Assembly (NCBI GenBank): GCA_964484485.1
Contig: CAZAGD010000135.1
Location: 1-44,144, forward strand
Source: CAZAGD01 sp964484485
Lineage (GTDB): Bacteria; Desulfobacterota; SM23-61
Length of the DNA stretch: 44,144 nt
Reading direction: 5' to 3'
Shown here: positions 24,081 through 32,782 of the stretch, in pieces
Numbering within the stretch: the first letter of the stretch is position 1
Layout of the letters: the number at the start of each line of letters is the position of its first letter
Translations under genes and position numbers: made by a program
The notes under the pieces: generated by a model
Seen by the model: the letters and a program-made list of their open reading frames with translations, nothing else
Databases searched by the model: none
Told to the model about the DNA's origin: nothing

Positions 24081-25070
24081 CTATTTAATTAACCCGACTT
24101 CCTTCATCAAGGCACCCATGGTCTTATCGCCTTCAGCCATAAACTTGCCAAATTCAGCCGCTGAACCCCACATAATTCCAAAACCATTTTTCTTCATGAA
24201 GTCTTTAAATTCAGTACTGGCCACAGCTTTCTGCAAGGACTTTTCTAAAACTTGCACGACTGAATCAGGTGTATTTTTGGGCACACCCACTCCCCGCCAG
24301 GCACCCATGGACCAGTTGATTCCTAATTCTTTTAAGGTGGGCACATCCGGGAAAATCTCCGCCCGTTTATCACCCATGATAGCTAAAGCTTTAACTTTTT
24401 TAGCCTCGATTAAGGAAGCAGCTTCGGGAAGGCTGCAAGTTACCACTTGTACTCCTCCGGCAACCAATTCTGCCAAACCTGGAGCAGCACCTTCACTGGG
24501 CACCCAAGGAATAGCATCTACAGAAATTCCTGCTGCTTTCAACATGCCAGCCCGCGCTAAGTCCCAGATGCCTCCTTTGCCGGTGCCTGTGGCTTTTAAT
24601 TTTCCAGGATTAGCCTTAGCATACTCTAACAGATCCTTAAGGGTAGCCCAGGGTGCATCAGCGCGGACATTAACTCCTGCTGGATCAAAGTTAATCAGGG
24701 CTACTGGTTTAAAGTCTTTATAAGTTACTTTGGCTAAGCCCATCCAATGCATCATGGTTATTTCCACGGTAACAATAGTCATCGTGTAGCCATCCGCAGC
24801 TGCAGTTGCTCCAGCGGTATGGCCAACTGCTCCGCCACCTCCCGTGCGGTTGACCACAGTCACCGGTTGGCCGAGATCTTTCTCCAAAAGAACCGCCAGC
24901 ATTCTCGCTACTCTGTCTGTGCCTCCCCCGGCGCCCCAGGGGCAAATAAAGCTAATTGGTCTAGTGGGGTATTTGGCTTGGGCCTGGACTTGAGTTATCC
25001 AGCTCCCTAAAACTAATAACGTTGCTAAACTCAGAATTAACATGGTTTTAAAAAAAGATTTTCGCCGCAT
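24081..25070 (-). CDS. tctC: TTT-system periplasmic solute-binding protein TctC
   Basis: 329 aa. A signal peptide (residues about 1-31, hydrophobic core MLILSLATLLVLGSW, end VQAQA) is followed by YPTRPISFICPWGAGGGTDRVA, the opening of the Bug/TctC family, where the GAGGGTD loop holds the carboxylate of the ligand. Later GTGKGGIWDLARAGMLKAAG and PDVPTLKELGI are also typical. AAAGGAGGACAAA precedes the ATG. First gene of the transporter operon; the hydroxy-acid dehydrogenase gene lies 63 bases upstream on the same strand and may share the substrate. Confidence 0.93.
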   Translation of the reverse strand: MRRKSFFKTMLILSLATLLVLGSWITQVQAQAKYPTRPISFICPWGAGGGTDRVARMLAVLLEKDLGQPVTVVNRTGGGGAVGHTAGATAAADGYTMTIVTVEITMMHWMGLAKVTYKDFKPVALINFDPAGVNVRADAPWATLKDLLEYAKANPGKLKATGTGKGGIWDLARAGMLKAAGISVDAIPWVPSEGAAPGLAELVAGGVQVVTCSLPEAASLIEAKKVKALAIMGDKRAEIFPDVPTLKELGINWSMGAWRGVGVPKNTPDSVVQVLEKSLQKAVASTEFKDFMKKNGFGIMWGSAAEFGKFMAEGDKTMGALMKEVGLIK

Positions 25071-25133
25071 TTTGTCCTCCTTTAGGTCTATTTTTAATTA
25101 TTTTTTTCAAGATATTTTTAAATATTAAAACTT

Positions 25134-26159
25134 TCACCCCCTTCCTATTCTTAAAATTGAGGAAGTGACATCAGTAAGAGATTTACACCCCGTATAAATC
25201 ATGGCTGTGTGCAACTGAGTAGCATATTGACTGAGAAGGAAAGCCACCGCCTCCTTTCCACCGCCAACTGCTGCTATGGCCATAGGGCGACCAATGAGCA
25301 CAGCTTCTGCTCCTAAAGCTAACATTTTTAAAACATCTACACCACTGCGCACGCCTCCGTCAACGAAAATTTTAATTTTCCCTTTGACGGCCGCAGCAAT
25401 CTCGGGTAAAACTTCCGCGGTGCCCGGTGTGTGATCCAGGACTCGACCACCATGATTAGAAACTACTAGGCCAGCTGCTCCAATATCCACGGCGATTTTA
25501 GCTTCTTTTTCCGTCATCACTCCTTTGAGGATAATGGGTACCTGAGCGCGGGCAATAATTCTCTCCCAAACTTTGGCCGGCCAAGGCCCGGCAGGCTGAC
25601 CGGCTTTTTTCATATGGATGATTCCAGCAGCATCTATGTCTGTAGCTACTGCAGGCACCCCACATTCTTCGGCTCTTCTTAGGCGAGAAAGAAAAGCCTC
25701 TTCTTCCCTTGGTTTGATTGTAGGCACACCCCATCCTTGCTTCATCTTTAAAATTTCGATTCCCAAGTCAAAGAAAATAGGATTGGGGCCATCGCAAGTA
25801 AAAGCTAAGGATCCGCCTTCTTGCGCCCCTGCCACCATGGCCAATAAATATTCTCTTTCATCCATGGCATTCCCCATATTAATGGCCATGCCCGCTAAAG
25901 GAGCCACCAAAATAGGCATCTGCAATGAGCGTCCAAAGAAATCGTATTTTATATCTGGGTCAGCGGCCTCGTGAATAGTGCGCAAATTTAATTTTAATCG
26001 GGCTAAACTTTCAAAATTTGCTATAAAAGATGAGCCAGTGCCGATACCCCCCATCCCGGGCATTTCTCCGGCACAAGCGCGACCGTTGCAAATAGGACAT
26101 ACGCGGCAAACTCCCTTAAATTTTTCTTTGGCCGTGGCATATACCTTCTGTAAATCCAT
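25134..26159 (-). CDS. FMN-dependent alpha-hydroxy acid dehydrogenase with N-terminal cysteine cluster
   Basis: 341 aa. The FMN barrel motifs are all present: MPILVAPLAGMAINMG, VPIILKGVMTEKEAKIAVD, SNHGGRVLDHTPG with proton-abstracting H236, and KIFVDGGVRSGVDVLKMLAL followed by LIGRP. The family oxidises lactate, glycolate or mandelate-like acids to keto acids. Residues 18-29 hold four cysteines (CRVCPICNGRAC), followed by GEMPGMGG; this insertion is seen in anaerobe members and is absent from classical lactate oxidases. It could bind a metal or an iron-sulfur cluster. Upstream of the TTT operon, so it may oxidise the acid that is imported. Confidence 0.87.
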   Translation of the reverse strand: MDLQKVYATAKEKFKGVCRVCPICNGRACAGEMPGMGGIGTGSSFIANFESLARLKLNLRTIHEAADPDIKYDFFGRSLQMPILVAPLAGMAINMGNAMDEREYLLAMVAGAQEGGSLAFTCDGPNPIFFDLGIEILKMKQGWGVPTIKPREEEAFLSRLRRAEECGVPAVATDIDAAGIIHMKKAGQPAGPWPAKVWERIIARAQVPIILKGVMTEKEAKIAVDIGAAGLVVSNHGGRVLDHTPGTAEVLPEIAAAVKGKIKIFVDGGVRSGVDVLKMLALGAEAVLIGRPMAIAAVGGGKEAVAFLLSQYATQLHTAMIYTGCKSLTDVTSSILRIGRG

Positions 26160-26464
26160 TTTTTATTCCATTTCTTTTTTACAAATTTCCAATCGAATTT
26201 GTATTCTAACTTAATGCTGCCATTGGAATCAAGGGTTTTAAATACTGACCGGCGATCAGTTTTTAAATTTCAGCTTAATTCAGGCGGGCGGGAGAGAGGC
26301 TTTCCCCCTCCCGCCTGATTCCTGCTGGCGAGAAATATTAAAACTGTTAGACGGTCAGTTTTAAATATTTGAATTCCTGCTCCGTGGTAAAATTTTTTAA
26401 ATTTTATTTGTTTGGCGAAAGGCTCAGCATGACGCGGTGGATCAGTCCTCTTAGGCAATTATTT
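26160..26464. other. Intergenic region containing a short MITE
   Basis: The only recognisable content is the 114-bp element at 26245-26358 with its target duplications. The rest is AT-rich sequence with no gene. Confidence 0.7.
26245..26358 (+). mobile_element. Short (114-bp) foldback MITE family 1 copy
   Basis: Starts CTGACCGGCGATCAG and ends TTAGACGGTCAG. Perfect 9-bp duplication TTTTAAATA at 26236-26244 and 26359-26367. The two arms meet at the CCCCCTCCCGCCTG block, with the interior of the 294-bp form missing. Confidence 0.9.
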
Positions 26465-27646
26465 TTACGCTTTGGCGGGAGCAAGATAATTGCTTAAAGG
26501 AATGGTAACCAAGGCCATCAAGCCCGTACTGATAATAGTGACAGATAGGCTGAAATAATCGGTGATAACTCCATAAAAAATTGGTGATACCGCGCCAGCT
26601 CCTAAAGTGATTGCGTAATAAAGTCCATATCCGCGCGAACGACCAGAAGGAGAAATAATCTCAGCAACCGTAGCATATAAGACCGAAGAGGTTCCATTAA
26701 GGACTATACCTACCAAAGGCAAAAGAATCCAAACTGCTGTTGGCGGGGACCAATATAAAGATAAAATTCCTGCCGTAGTAAGAGCTTCAGTTGCAATGAC
26801 CATGGGGATTACGCCCCACCATTCAGCTAAAACCCCGCACACAAATTTACCCACAGCTCCACCAGCAAAAAGAATAGTCAAAGCAAAACCGATTTGGTCT
26901 GCGGGAATATTTTTTTGCAGAAGAAGGAAGGGAAGAAAAGTAAGTAAAGCAGTGCGCGTAGCAATGTCAATTATGCCGATAGTAAGCAGAGCGGCAAAAC
27001 TTTTTAAATTCTTAATTCCCCAGGAGTTACTTTTTACCCGGGCAGCATCTTGGGCAACTAATAAGGGTGCCGGCGCCTGAACATTCTTGGTTAAAATCCA
27101 GAGGAAAAGCCCCAACAAGAGGCCGCCTAAAGACAGAAAAGAGGTAGCTTTGCGCCAGCCCCAAAAATTAATTAAAAGAGCTAATAAAAAAGGGATGCAG
27201 ACTTTTCCTAAGTCTCCAGCAAAGTTGAAGGTACCCAGAGCGGTTCTTCTTCCTGGTCCCTCGAAGACGCGGGAGATCACTGAGGAACTTAAACCGTGTT
27301 GCCCAGCTGCTGTACCCTTAGCTAAGACCAAAACACCCAAAATAACCGGATAAGAAGTTGCTATGCTTAAAAGAAAAAAGCCCAAGGTTAATCCCCATAT
27401 GCCACAAGCCACGACAGTTAATTCTCCCAGTTTTTCGCCCACAAGACTTAAGGGAAATTGGCCCAGGCCCATCGCTCCCGAAAATACCCCTTTTAAGATG
27501 CCCACTTGACTAAAAGAAAGCTGTAATTCAGCAGCTATAAAAGGAAGGAGCAGATAGATAGAATCAGCAAAACCATCATCCATAAAATGGAAAGTGCTAA
27601 AAGAGAAAAGGGCCCGGATTTTTTTATTTTTTTCTGCGGAGTTCAA
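26465..27646 (-). CDS. Major facilitator superfamily transporter
   Basis: 393 aa, TTG start at 27646 with GAGGTG eight bases upstream. Twelve membrane segments in two halves with a central cytoplasmic loop, starting SFSTFHFMDDGFADSIYLLL and showing MFS-like GLGQFPLSLVGEKLG after helix 2 and LFAGGAVGKFVCGVLAEWWG in the second half. Resembles fosmidomycin-resistance-type and related permeases; the substrate is unknown. The YihY gene ends 12 bases upstream, so the two are probably one operon with the phosphatase. Confidence 0.85.
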   Translation of the reverse strand: MNSAEKNKKIRALFSFSTFHFMDDGFADSIYLLLPFIAAELQLSFSQVGILKGVFSGAMGLGQFPLSLVGEKLGELTVVACGIWGLTLGFFLLSIATSYPVILGVLVLAKGTAAGQHGLSSSVISRVFEGPGRRTALGTFNFAGDLGKVCIPFLLALLINFWGWRKATSFLSLGGLLLGLFLWILTKNVQAPAPLLVAQDAARVKSNSWGIKNLKSFAALLTIGIIDIATRTALLTFLPFLLLQKNIPADQIGFALTILFAGGAVGKFVCGVLAEWWGVIPMVIATEALTTAGILSLYWSPPTAVWILLPLVGIVLNGTSSVLYATVAEIISPSGRSRGYGLYYAITLGAGAVSPIFYGVITDYFSLSVTIISTGLMALVTIPLSNYLAPAKA

Positions 27647-27658
27647 TGTTTGGACACC

Positions 27659-28564
27659 TCATAGGAAAACTTTTTGCAGCAGAGTTATATCCCTGCGGCG
27701 GTAAGCGGAAACTAATTCGGCGCAGAATAAAAGGACGGCGGCTGAATAAAAAACCCAGACCACCAAAATAATAATCGTTTCCAGGGAGCCGTAAACGATA
27801 CTATAAGGAGAAGACTTCTTTACGTACCAGGTAAAAAAATGCTTGACTATTTCAAAGAGAAAGGCACAGCTGGCTCCGCCCGCCAAGGCATGGCGAAAAG
27901 ATATTTGGGCAGGAGGGATGACCTTATATATGGCCGTAAAAGAAATGGTTAGGATCAAATAAGGTAAGAGATAGCCCACCAGGAATTCTAAAAAATTTGA
28001 TTTGGCCAAATTCATTCCCCAAAAGGTCAGCTCATAATTCTCCATGATGCGGGTGAAACCAGTAATGAACAAAGAAAAGAAAAAGATGATCATGGCTGCG
28101 GGAATCATGGAGATGGCCAATAGTTTAGATTGCACGAAACTACGCCGTCTTTCCACCCGAAACACTATACTTAAGGCAAGTTCCAGGGAAGAGAAGACTA
28201 TACTAGCTGTCCAGATCAAAGAAAAAAATCCGACCCAGCCAAAAAGCTTAGCGCGATGAGTCAAAGCTTGTACTTCTTTAATAATTAGGTCGCTACTTTG
28301 GGGGAAAAGACGATCTCCCAAAGAAATCGCTAACTGAAAAGCTTGTTCGGAAGAACCGAGCAAGTAACCTGTAAGGGATACTAATATAAATAAAAAAGGG
28401 ATGATAGAAAGGATGGTGTAGAAAGCTAAAGCCGCGGAAAGGTTCAAGCATCCATCACGGGAAAAAGAACTCCGGGCCTCCCATAGAATATCCCAGGCAG
28501 TTCTCAACTGAAATCGCAATTGCTCCATCCACAGGTGATGGATTTTTTCTTTAACTTTTTTCAT
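27659..28564 (-). CDS. YihY/BrkB (formerly RNase BN) family membrane protein
   Basis: 301 aa from the ATG at 28564, which overlaps the upstream stop by one base (TAATG); a longer frame to 28612 would lie inside that gene. Family signs are LSAALAFYTILSIIPFLFIL near the N-terminus, then about six membrane helices with HALAGGASCAFLFEIVKHFF and SIVYGSLETIIILVVWVFYS near the end. Originally confused with RNase BN; no enzyme activity is established. A charged C-terminal tail follows. Coupled to the phosphatase gene. Confidence 0.88.
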   Translation of the reverse strand: MKKVKEKIHHLWMEQLRFQLRTAWDILWEARSSFSRDGCLNLSAALAFYTILSIIPFLFILVSLTGYLLGSSEQAFQLAISLGDRLFPQSSDLIIKEVQALTHRAKLFGWVGFFSLIWTASIVFSSLELALSIVFRVERRRSFVQSKLLAISMIPAAMIIFFFSLFITGFTRIMENYELTFWGMNLAKSNFLEFLVGYLLPYLILTISFTAIYKVIPPAQISFRHALAGGASCAFLFEIVKHFFTWYVKKSSPYSIVYGSLETIIILVVWVFYSAAVLLFCAELVSAYRRRDITLLQKVFL

Positions 28565-29202
28565 TAAAAATCTTTCCGTGTAGTTCCAGCGTGGATTGAT
28601 TTTAAATGACAAGTATCGTTAATTAAAGAGACCACCAAATGACCGCGGTGGTATTCGAAACAATTAATGGCTGTAGTATCCTGCTTAATTTGCCAAAAAT
28701 GGGAATTATCTAAACCTAAGGCTGTACAGATGAGCACCTTGGTTATGACCCGATGAGAAACTATCAGGATGGTTTGGTCTTCGCTTTTTTGGATAAGGGC
28801 CTGGAAGCCCGCCCAAGCACGCTGCCGCACTTGCTCTAAGCTTTCCCCTTTAGGAAAAGTGACTGTATGCGGTTGTTCGCGCCAGGCGCGGTATAAAGCT
28901 GGGAATTTCTCTTTCACTTCTGGCAAAGGTAAACCGTGCCATTCGCCAAAGTCGATATCAATAAAAGCTGGGTCAAGGTTAATCTCTAATTTACGCCCCT
29001 CCGCCACTGCTTGCGCCGTCTCCCAGGCTCGAGCAAGGGGACTACTGTAGATGGCTTGGAGAGAAATAGGCTGAAAATAATTTGCCAAAGCCTGCGCTTC
29101 CCTTCTCCCTGTCTCATTAAGTTTTATGTCTACTCTTCCCCGAAAAATTTCTTCTTGGTTCCATTCGGTGGTTCCGTGCCGCACAAGATAAATTCGCGTC
29201 AT
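28564..29202 (-). CDS. Histidine phosphatase (phosphoglycerate mutase-like)
   Basis: 212 aa. IYLVRHGTTEWN carries the catalytic R8-H9-G10, and the second catalytic His is in TILIVSHRVI, with the family acid near DIDFGEWHG. Close in type to CobC alpha-ribazole phosphatases and broad-specificity phosphatases; no cobalamin genes are near, so CobC is not claimed. GGGAGGAAAAG precedes the ATG. First gene of a probable three-gene operon (phosphatase, YihY, MFS). Confidence 0.88.
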   Translation of the reverse strand: MTRIYLVRHGTTEWNQEEIFRGRVDIKLNETGRREAQALANYFQPISLQAIYSSPLARAWETAQAVAEGRKLEINLDPAFIDIDFGEWHGLPLPEVKEKFPALYRAWREQPHTVTFPKGESLEQVRQRAWAGFQALIQKSEDQTILIVSHRVITKVLICTALGLDNSHFWQIKQDTTAINCFEYHRGHLVVSLINDTCHLKSIHAGTTRKDF

Positions 29203-29810
29203 CTTTTCCTCCCTGGGAAACCATTATGTCCCAAGCGGTAAATCAAGTCAACCATCGCTTAAGTTGACCGTCTAACAGTTTTAATATTTCTCGCCAGCAG
29301 GACACAGGCGGGAGGGAGAGAGGCGAAATTAAAATCGGCCGGGAAATGACCATTCCTCTCTTACCCACCTTCTCTCCGCAAAGAACGGCGGGGACATACT
29401 TGGCTACACCAGATAAACTTAAATAATTCCTTCCTTCTTTTAAAATAGATGTTTATCTCCCCGCCAGTACCTATGGAAGAATAAGTGCCTCATTTTAATG
29501 AGCCTCTGCCCCTCCCGCCTGAATTAAGCTGGAATTTAAAAACTGATCGACGGTCAGTCGCTTAAGTTGACCGCCGCCCAGTTTTCGCCATGGGCTTATT
29601 CTCCCCCATTCCTTCTTTAGAAAAGAGGAGAGTTAATCTTCTTTCTCAGGCAAGGTAAAGTTAAGATGATCTTGGTCATAACTGAAAAACTAAACCTTAT
29701 ATATTTTTATATGTAATCGGCCAAAGGGAAATTGGGTTAGACTGGCAATTTTCAAAACTCAATGATATAATTGCCCAAGTTTTAATTGGGTTTAGAAAGG
29801 AGACTATTGG
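29203..29810. other. Divergent intergenic region with a full MITE
   Basis: Between the phosphatase (-) and ferredoxin (+) genes. It holds the 294-bp element at 29264-29557. The last 230 bases contain a TATAAT at 29766-29771 with a weak TGGCAA 17 bases upstream, a possible ferredoxin promoter. No gene is visible. Confidence 0.65.
29264..29557 (-). mobile_element. Full-length (294-bp) foldback MITE family 1 copy, reverse orientation
   Basis: Ends are TTGACCGTC (left) and GACGGTCAG (right). A perfect 9-bp duplication TCGCTTAAG lies at 29255-29263 and 29558-29566. Same length as the copy at 32783 and clearly the same sequence in reverse, including the internal CCCCGCC...GGCGGGG arms. Confidence 0.92.
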
Positions 29811-30002
29811 ATGCCTAAGATTCCAGTGGTAAATCAAGATGATTGCATTTCTTGTGGGCTTTGCGCAGAAACCTGCCCCGAAGTTTTCCGCTTAAATGAT
29901 AAAGACATCTCGGAAGTGTATAATCCTACGGGCGCTCCAGAAGCCAAGATTCAGGAGGCCATCGATAGTTGTCCAGTGCAATGCATAAGCTGGAAAGAAT
30001 GA
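29811..30002 (+). CDS. Single-cluster [4Fe-4S] ferredoxin
   Basis: 63 aa. CISCGLCAETCP supplies three cluster cysteines plus the usual fourth nearby, and SCPVQCISW supplies the closing CP. One cluster only, as in Thermotoga-type and sulfate-reducer ferredoxins I. Acts as a low-potential cytoplasmic electron carrier and could serve the IorAB or diaphorase enzymes elsewhere in the window. GAAAGGAG precedes the ATG. The M16 peptidase gene begins two bases after its stop. Confidence 0.92.
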   Translation: MPKIPVVNQDDCISCGLCAETCPEVFRLNDKDISEVYNPTGAPEAKIQEAIDSCPVQCISWKE

Positions 30003-30003
30003 A

Positions 30004-31299
30004 TTGAATATCCTACCCAATTTTACTACAGGCAAATTGGCCAACGGCCTGCAAATACTTATCGGCGAAGATCATACGCTTCCGGTGGTCTCTTATCAAG
30101 TCCACTTTGCTGCTGGCTCTCGATATGAAAGGCCTGGCCTGACCGGAATTTCCCACCTCTTCGAACATATGATGTTCAAAGGGACCAAAGAAGTGGGGCC
30201 GGAAGAATTCTCGCGCATCATCCAGGCTAATGGAGGGACGCTCAACGCTTTTACGACTACGGATAACACATCTTATTATGAGAACCTGCCGGCGGCCAAG
30301 CTGGAGTTAGCGGTCCGGTTAGAGGCCGATCGCCTGCAAAACCTGCAGATTACCCAACAAACCCTGGAGACAGAACGGGAAGTAGTGCGCAGCGAGCGGA
30401 AGCTGCGCGCGGTAAACACTCCTTTTGGGTTGCTTATTGAACAACTTTTTGCCTTGGCTTATGAAAAACATCCTTACCGCTGGCCAGTAATTGGCTGGGA
30501 CTACGACTTAAAAAATCTGACTTTAGAGGACTGTCTGGAATATTACCGCTTATTCTATGCTCCGAACAATGCGGTCGTGGTAATGGTGGGTGATGTTTCG
30601 GCAGAACAGGCTTACCGCCTGGTAGAAAAATACTATGGTTTCATACCTCCGCAACCCCGGCCTCGTTTGGTCATTCCTCCGGAAAATGCCCAACGCGGTG
30701 AGAAAAGGGCGATCTTCAAAAAAGTTGCCCAAGTCTCGGCCTTCTTTGCCGGCTTCCATGTTCCAGGAATTAATCATCCTGACCTTTTGGCTTTGGAGAT
30801 TCTCTGCGCTGTGCTTGCGGCAGGAAGATCATCCCGCTTTTTTGAAAAATTTGAGAAACCTGGCCAAGCAGTGGAAGTGCGGGCTGAAGTAGGTTCGCCG
30901 CCATTTTTTACCATGGATCCTGGTCTTCTGCAAATTTACGCTATTGCTGCACCAGGAACATGCTTAGCCACATTGGAAGCAGAAATTTGGAGAGAGGTAG
31001 AAAATTTAAAGGAGAATCTTATTGCGGATGCCGAACTGATGAAAGCCAAAAAGCAGCTCCGGGCGGCTTTATTAAGGAATATGCAGACTAATTTTTTTAA
31101 AGGTTTACTGGCTGGACTCTATCAAATAAAAACGGGAAATTTTCAGCAAATTTATCCGCTTCTTTCCGCCTATGAAGAAATAACCCCGGCAGATATTCAG
31201 CGGGTGGCCCGCAAATATCTCTGTGCTGAAAATCGCACGGTGGTTACCCTTGTACCAGTAAGTCAGAGAGAGCATGAAACCTTAGGAGAACTGGCATGA
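30004..31299 (+). CDS. M16 family zinc peptidase, catalytic subunit
   Basis: 431 aa, TTG start right after the ferredoxin stop, with GGAAAGAA as site. The inverted zinc motif HLFEH (H51, E54, H55) and a downstream TEREVVRSE (third ligand Glu) show an active pitrilysin-type peptidase. Its pair partner follows with an ATGA overlap at 31296. In such pairs (mitochondrial processing peptidase, PqqF/G-like and other bacterial heterodimers) one subunit carries zinc and the other helps bind substrate. Substrate unknown; no obvious peptide-maturation genes are nearby. Confidence 0.9.
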   Translation: MNILPNFTTGKLANGLQILIGEDHTLPVVSYQVHFAAGSRYERPGLTGISHLFEHMMFKGTKEVGPEEFSRIIQANGGTLNAFTTTDNTSYYENLPAAKLELAVRLEADRLQNLQITQQTLETEREVVRSERKLRAVNTPFGLLIEQLFALAYEKHPYRWPVIGWDYDLKNLTLEDCLEYYRLFYAPNNAVVVMVGDVSAEQAYRLVEKYYGFIPPQPRPRLVIPPENAQRGEKRAIFKKVAQVSAFFAGFHVPGINHPDLLALEILCAVLAAGRSSRFFEKFEKPGQAVEVRAEVGSPPFFTMDPGLLQIYAIAAPGTCLATLEAEIWREVENLKENLIADAELMKAKKQLRAALLRNMQTNFFKGLLAGLYQIKTGNFQQIYPLLSAYEEITPADIQRVARKYLCAENRTVVTLVPVSQREHETLGELA

Positions 31300-32621
31300 A
31301 TTTTAACCAGAGCCTCTCCTTTTTTACCCCACCGCAAATTTTTTCTGGCCAACTTCCGCAGGGTCTGCGCGTCTGTCTGGTGAATAAACCGAATCTGCCT
31401 TTGTTGAGTATCCACCTGGTTCTCCCTTATGGAGCGGAGGCTGATTCTCCAGGAAAAGCAGGCCTCGCGGATTTGACGGCTGAGATGCTGACTCTGGGAA
31501 CCAAAAAAAGATCCGCTCTCCAATTGGCCGCCGATATAGATTCCCTAGGGGCCATTCTGGCAGCCCATGCGGGTTGGAATTATACTTCCCTACATATATT
31601 AGGGCTACAGGAAGATTGGGAAACTCTGCTGGCTATTCTTTTAGAGATATATACTGAGCCAGCTTTTCCCTTGGAAGAATTTGCCCAAATGAAAATGCGT
31701 CGATTAGCGGCCTTAGAGCAGCAAAAGGATGAATCGCCCATCGTGGCTGATGAGCATTTTCAGACCGCAATTTTCCAAGGAACACCGTATGATCACCCCA
31801 TTTACGGGTCTTTATCTTCCTTGCCGCAAATTTTAGGGGAAGATATTAAAGAGTTCCATGCGCAAAATTTTTTGCCACCAGGAAGCTGCTTGGTCTTCGT
31901 TGGTTCTTTGGAAGAGGAGAAGCTTCTGCGTTGGGTAGAAGAAAAATTCCCCGCAGTAAAAGATAGAAAATGGGCAAACTACGCGGAAAGTAAATATTCT
32001 TATTTATCAACAAGAAAAATAATTTTAATTGACCGGCCAGATTTAACCCAAAGCCAAATTCGCTTGGGTCACCTTTCTCTTCCCCATAATCATCCTGATT
32101 ATTTACCTTTTGCCGTGATGAATTATATCTTAGGCGGCGGGGGATTCTCTTCCCGATTGATGCAGCGGATCAGAGTGGAGCTGGGTTATACATATGGCAT
32201 TCGCTCGGGGTTGGAACCGCGTAAAAACAAAGGTCCATTTCTTATTTCCACTTTTACCCCTACCGAAACTACTTATGCCTGCGTCCGGGAAATTTTAGAA
32301 GTAGAAAAGAAATTTTTGCAAGAAGGAGCAACAGAAGAGGAAAGGTCCGAAGCGATTAACTTCTTTGTCGGCAGTTACCCCATGAAGTTTGAAACCCTCG
32401 GCCAAATAGCGCAAAAGGTCATCCAGATGGAAGTCCATGATTTGGAAAAAGACTATTTGATAAATTACCCAAAGAGGATAGCCAACATTTCCTTGGTTGA
32501 AATTAATCGGGCTGCTCGCGAGTACTTGCATCCTGAGAAGATGGTTTTAGTCATCGTGGGTCAGGCCAAGAAATTCCGCCCAGAATTTGAACAGTGGGGG
32601 GAAATACAAATCATTGATTAA
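31296..32621 (+). CDS. M16 family protein, non-catalytic partner subunit
   Basis: 441 aa of the same fold. At the position of HLFEH it reads DLTAE (D59 to E63), so the zinc site is lost. It keeps the RVELGYTYGIRSGLEPR segment with the Arg/Tyr pair that the non-catalytic subunit contributes to substrate binding in heterodimeric members. The coupled start implies a 1:1 complex with the protein encoded at 30004. A weak hairpin (CGGGCA/TGCCCG at 32667-32693) follows. Confidence 0.88.
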   Translation: MNFNQSLSFFTPPQIFSGQLPQGLRVCLVNKPNLPLLSIHLVLPYGAEADSPGKAGLADLTAEMLTLGTKKRSALQLAADIDSLGAILAAHAGWNYTSLHILGLQEDWETLLAILLEIYTEPAFPLEEFAQMKMRRLAALEQQKDESPIVADEHFQTAIFQGTPYDHPIYGSLSSLPQILGEDIKEFHAQNFLPPGSCLVFVGSLEEEKLLRWVEEKFPAVKDRKWANYAESKYSYLSTRKIILIDRPDLTQSQIRLGHLSLPHNHPDYLPFAVMNYILGGGGFSSRLMQRIRVELGYTYGIRSGLEPRKNKGPFLISTFTPTETTYACVREILEVEKKFLQEGATEEERSEAINFFVGSYPMKFETLGQIAQKVIQMEVHDLEKDYLINYPKRIANISLVEINRAAREYLHPEKMVLVIVGQAKKFRPEFEQWGEIQIID

Positions 32622-32666
32622 GTCGGGCGGCTCACTTCCCTAGCCATGCTAAAAAATTTTGATGTA

Positions 32667-32697
32667 CGGGCATTTTTAAAATTTTTTTGCCCGCTTT
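32667..32697 (+). terminator. Weak terminator candidate after the M16 operon
   Basis: CGGGCA (32667-32672) pairs with TGCCCG (32688-32693), A/T-rich loop, followed by CTTTT. Short stem; low certainty. Confidence 0.4.
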
Positions 32698-32782
32698 TAC
32701 TTGGGCAATCAAAATTTCCGAAGTAGAGAAGGCGCTGATGAATAATTGCTTGGCAAAATAAAGGTAGCAAAGATAAAAGTTT

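Noticed and set aside
24118..24723. 201-codon frame opposite tctC
   Set aside because: Shadow frame antisense to a well-identified gene; translation has no domain pattern.
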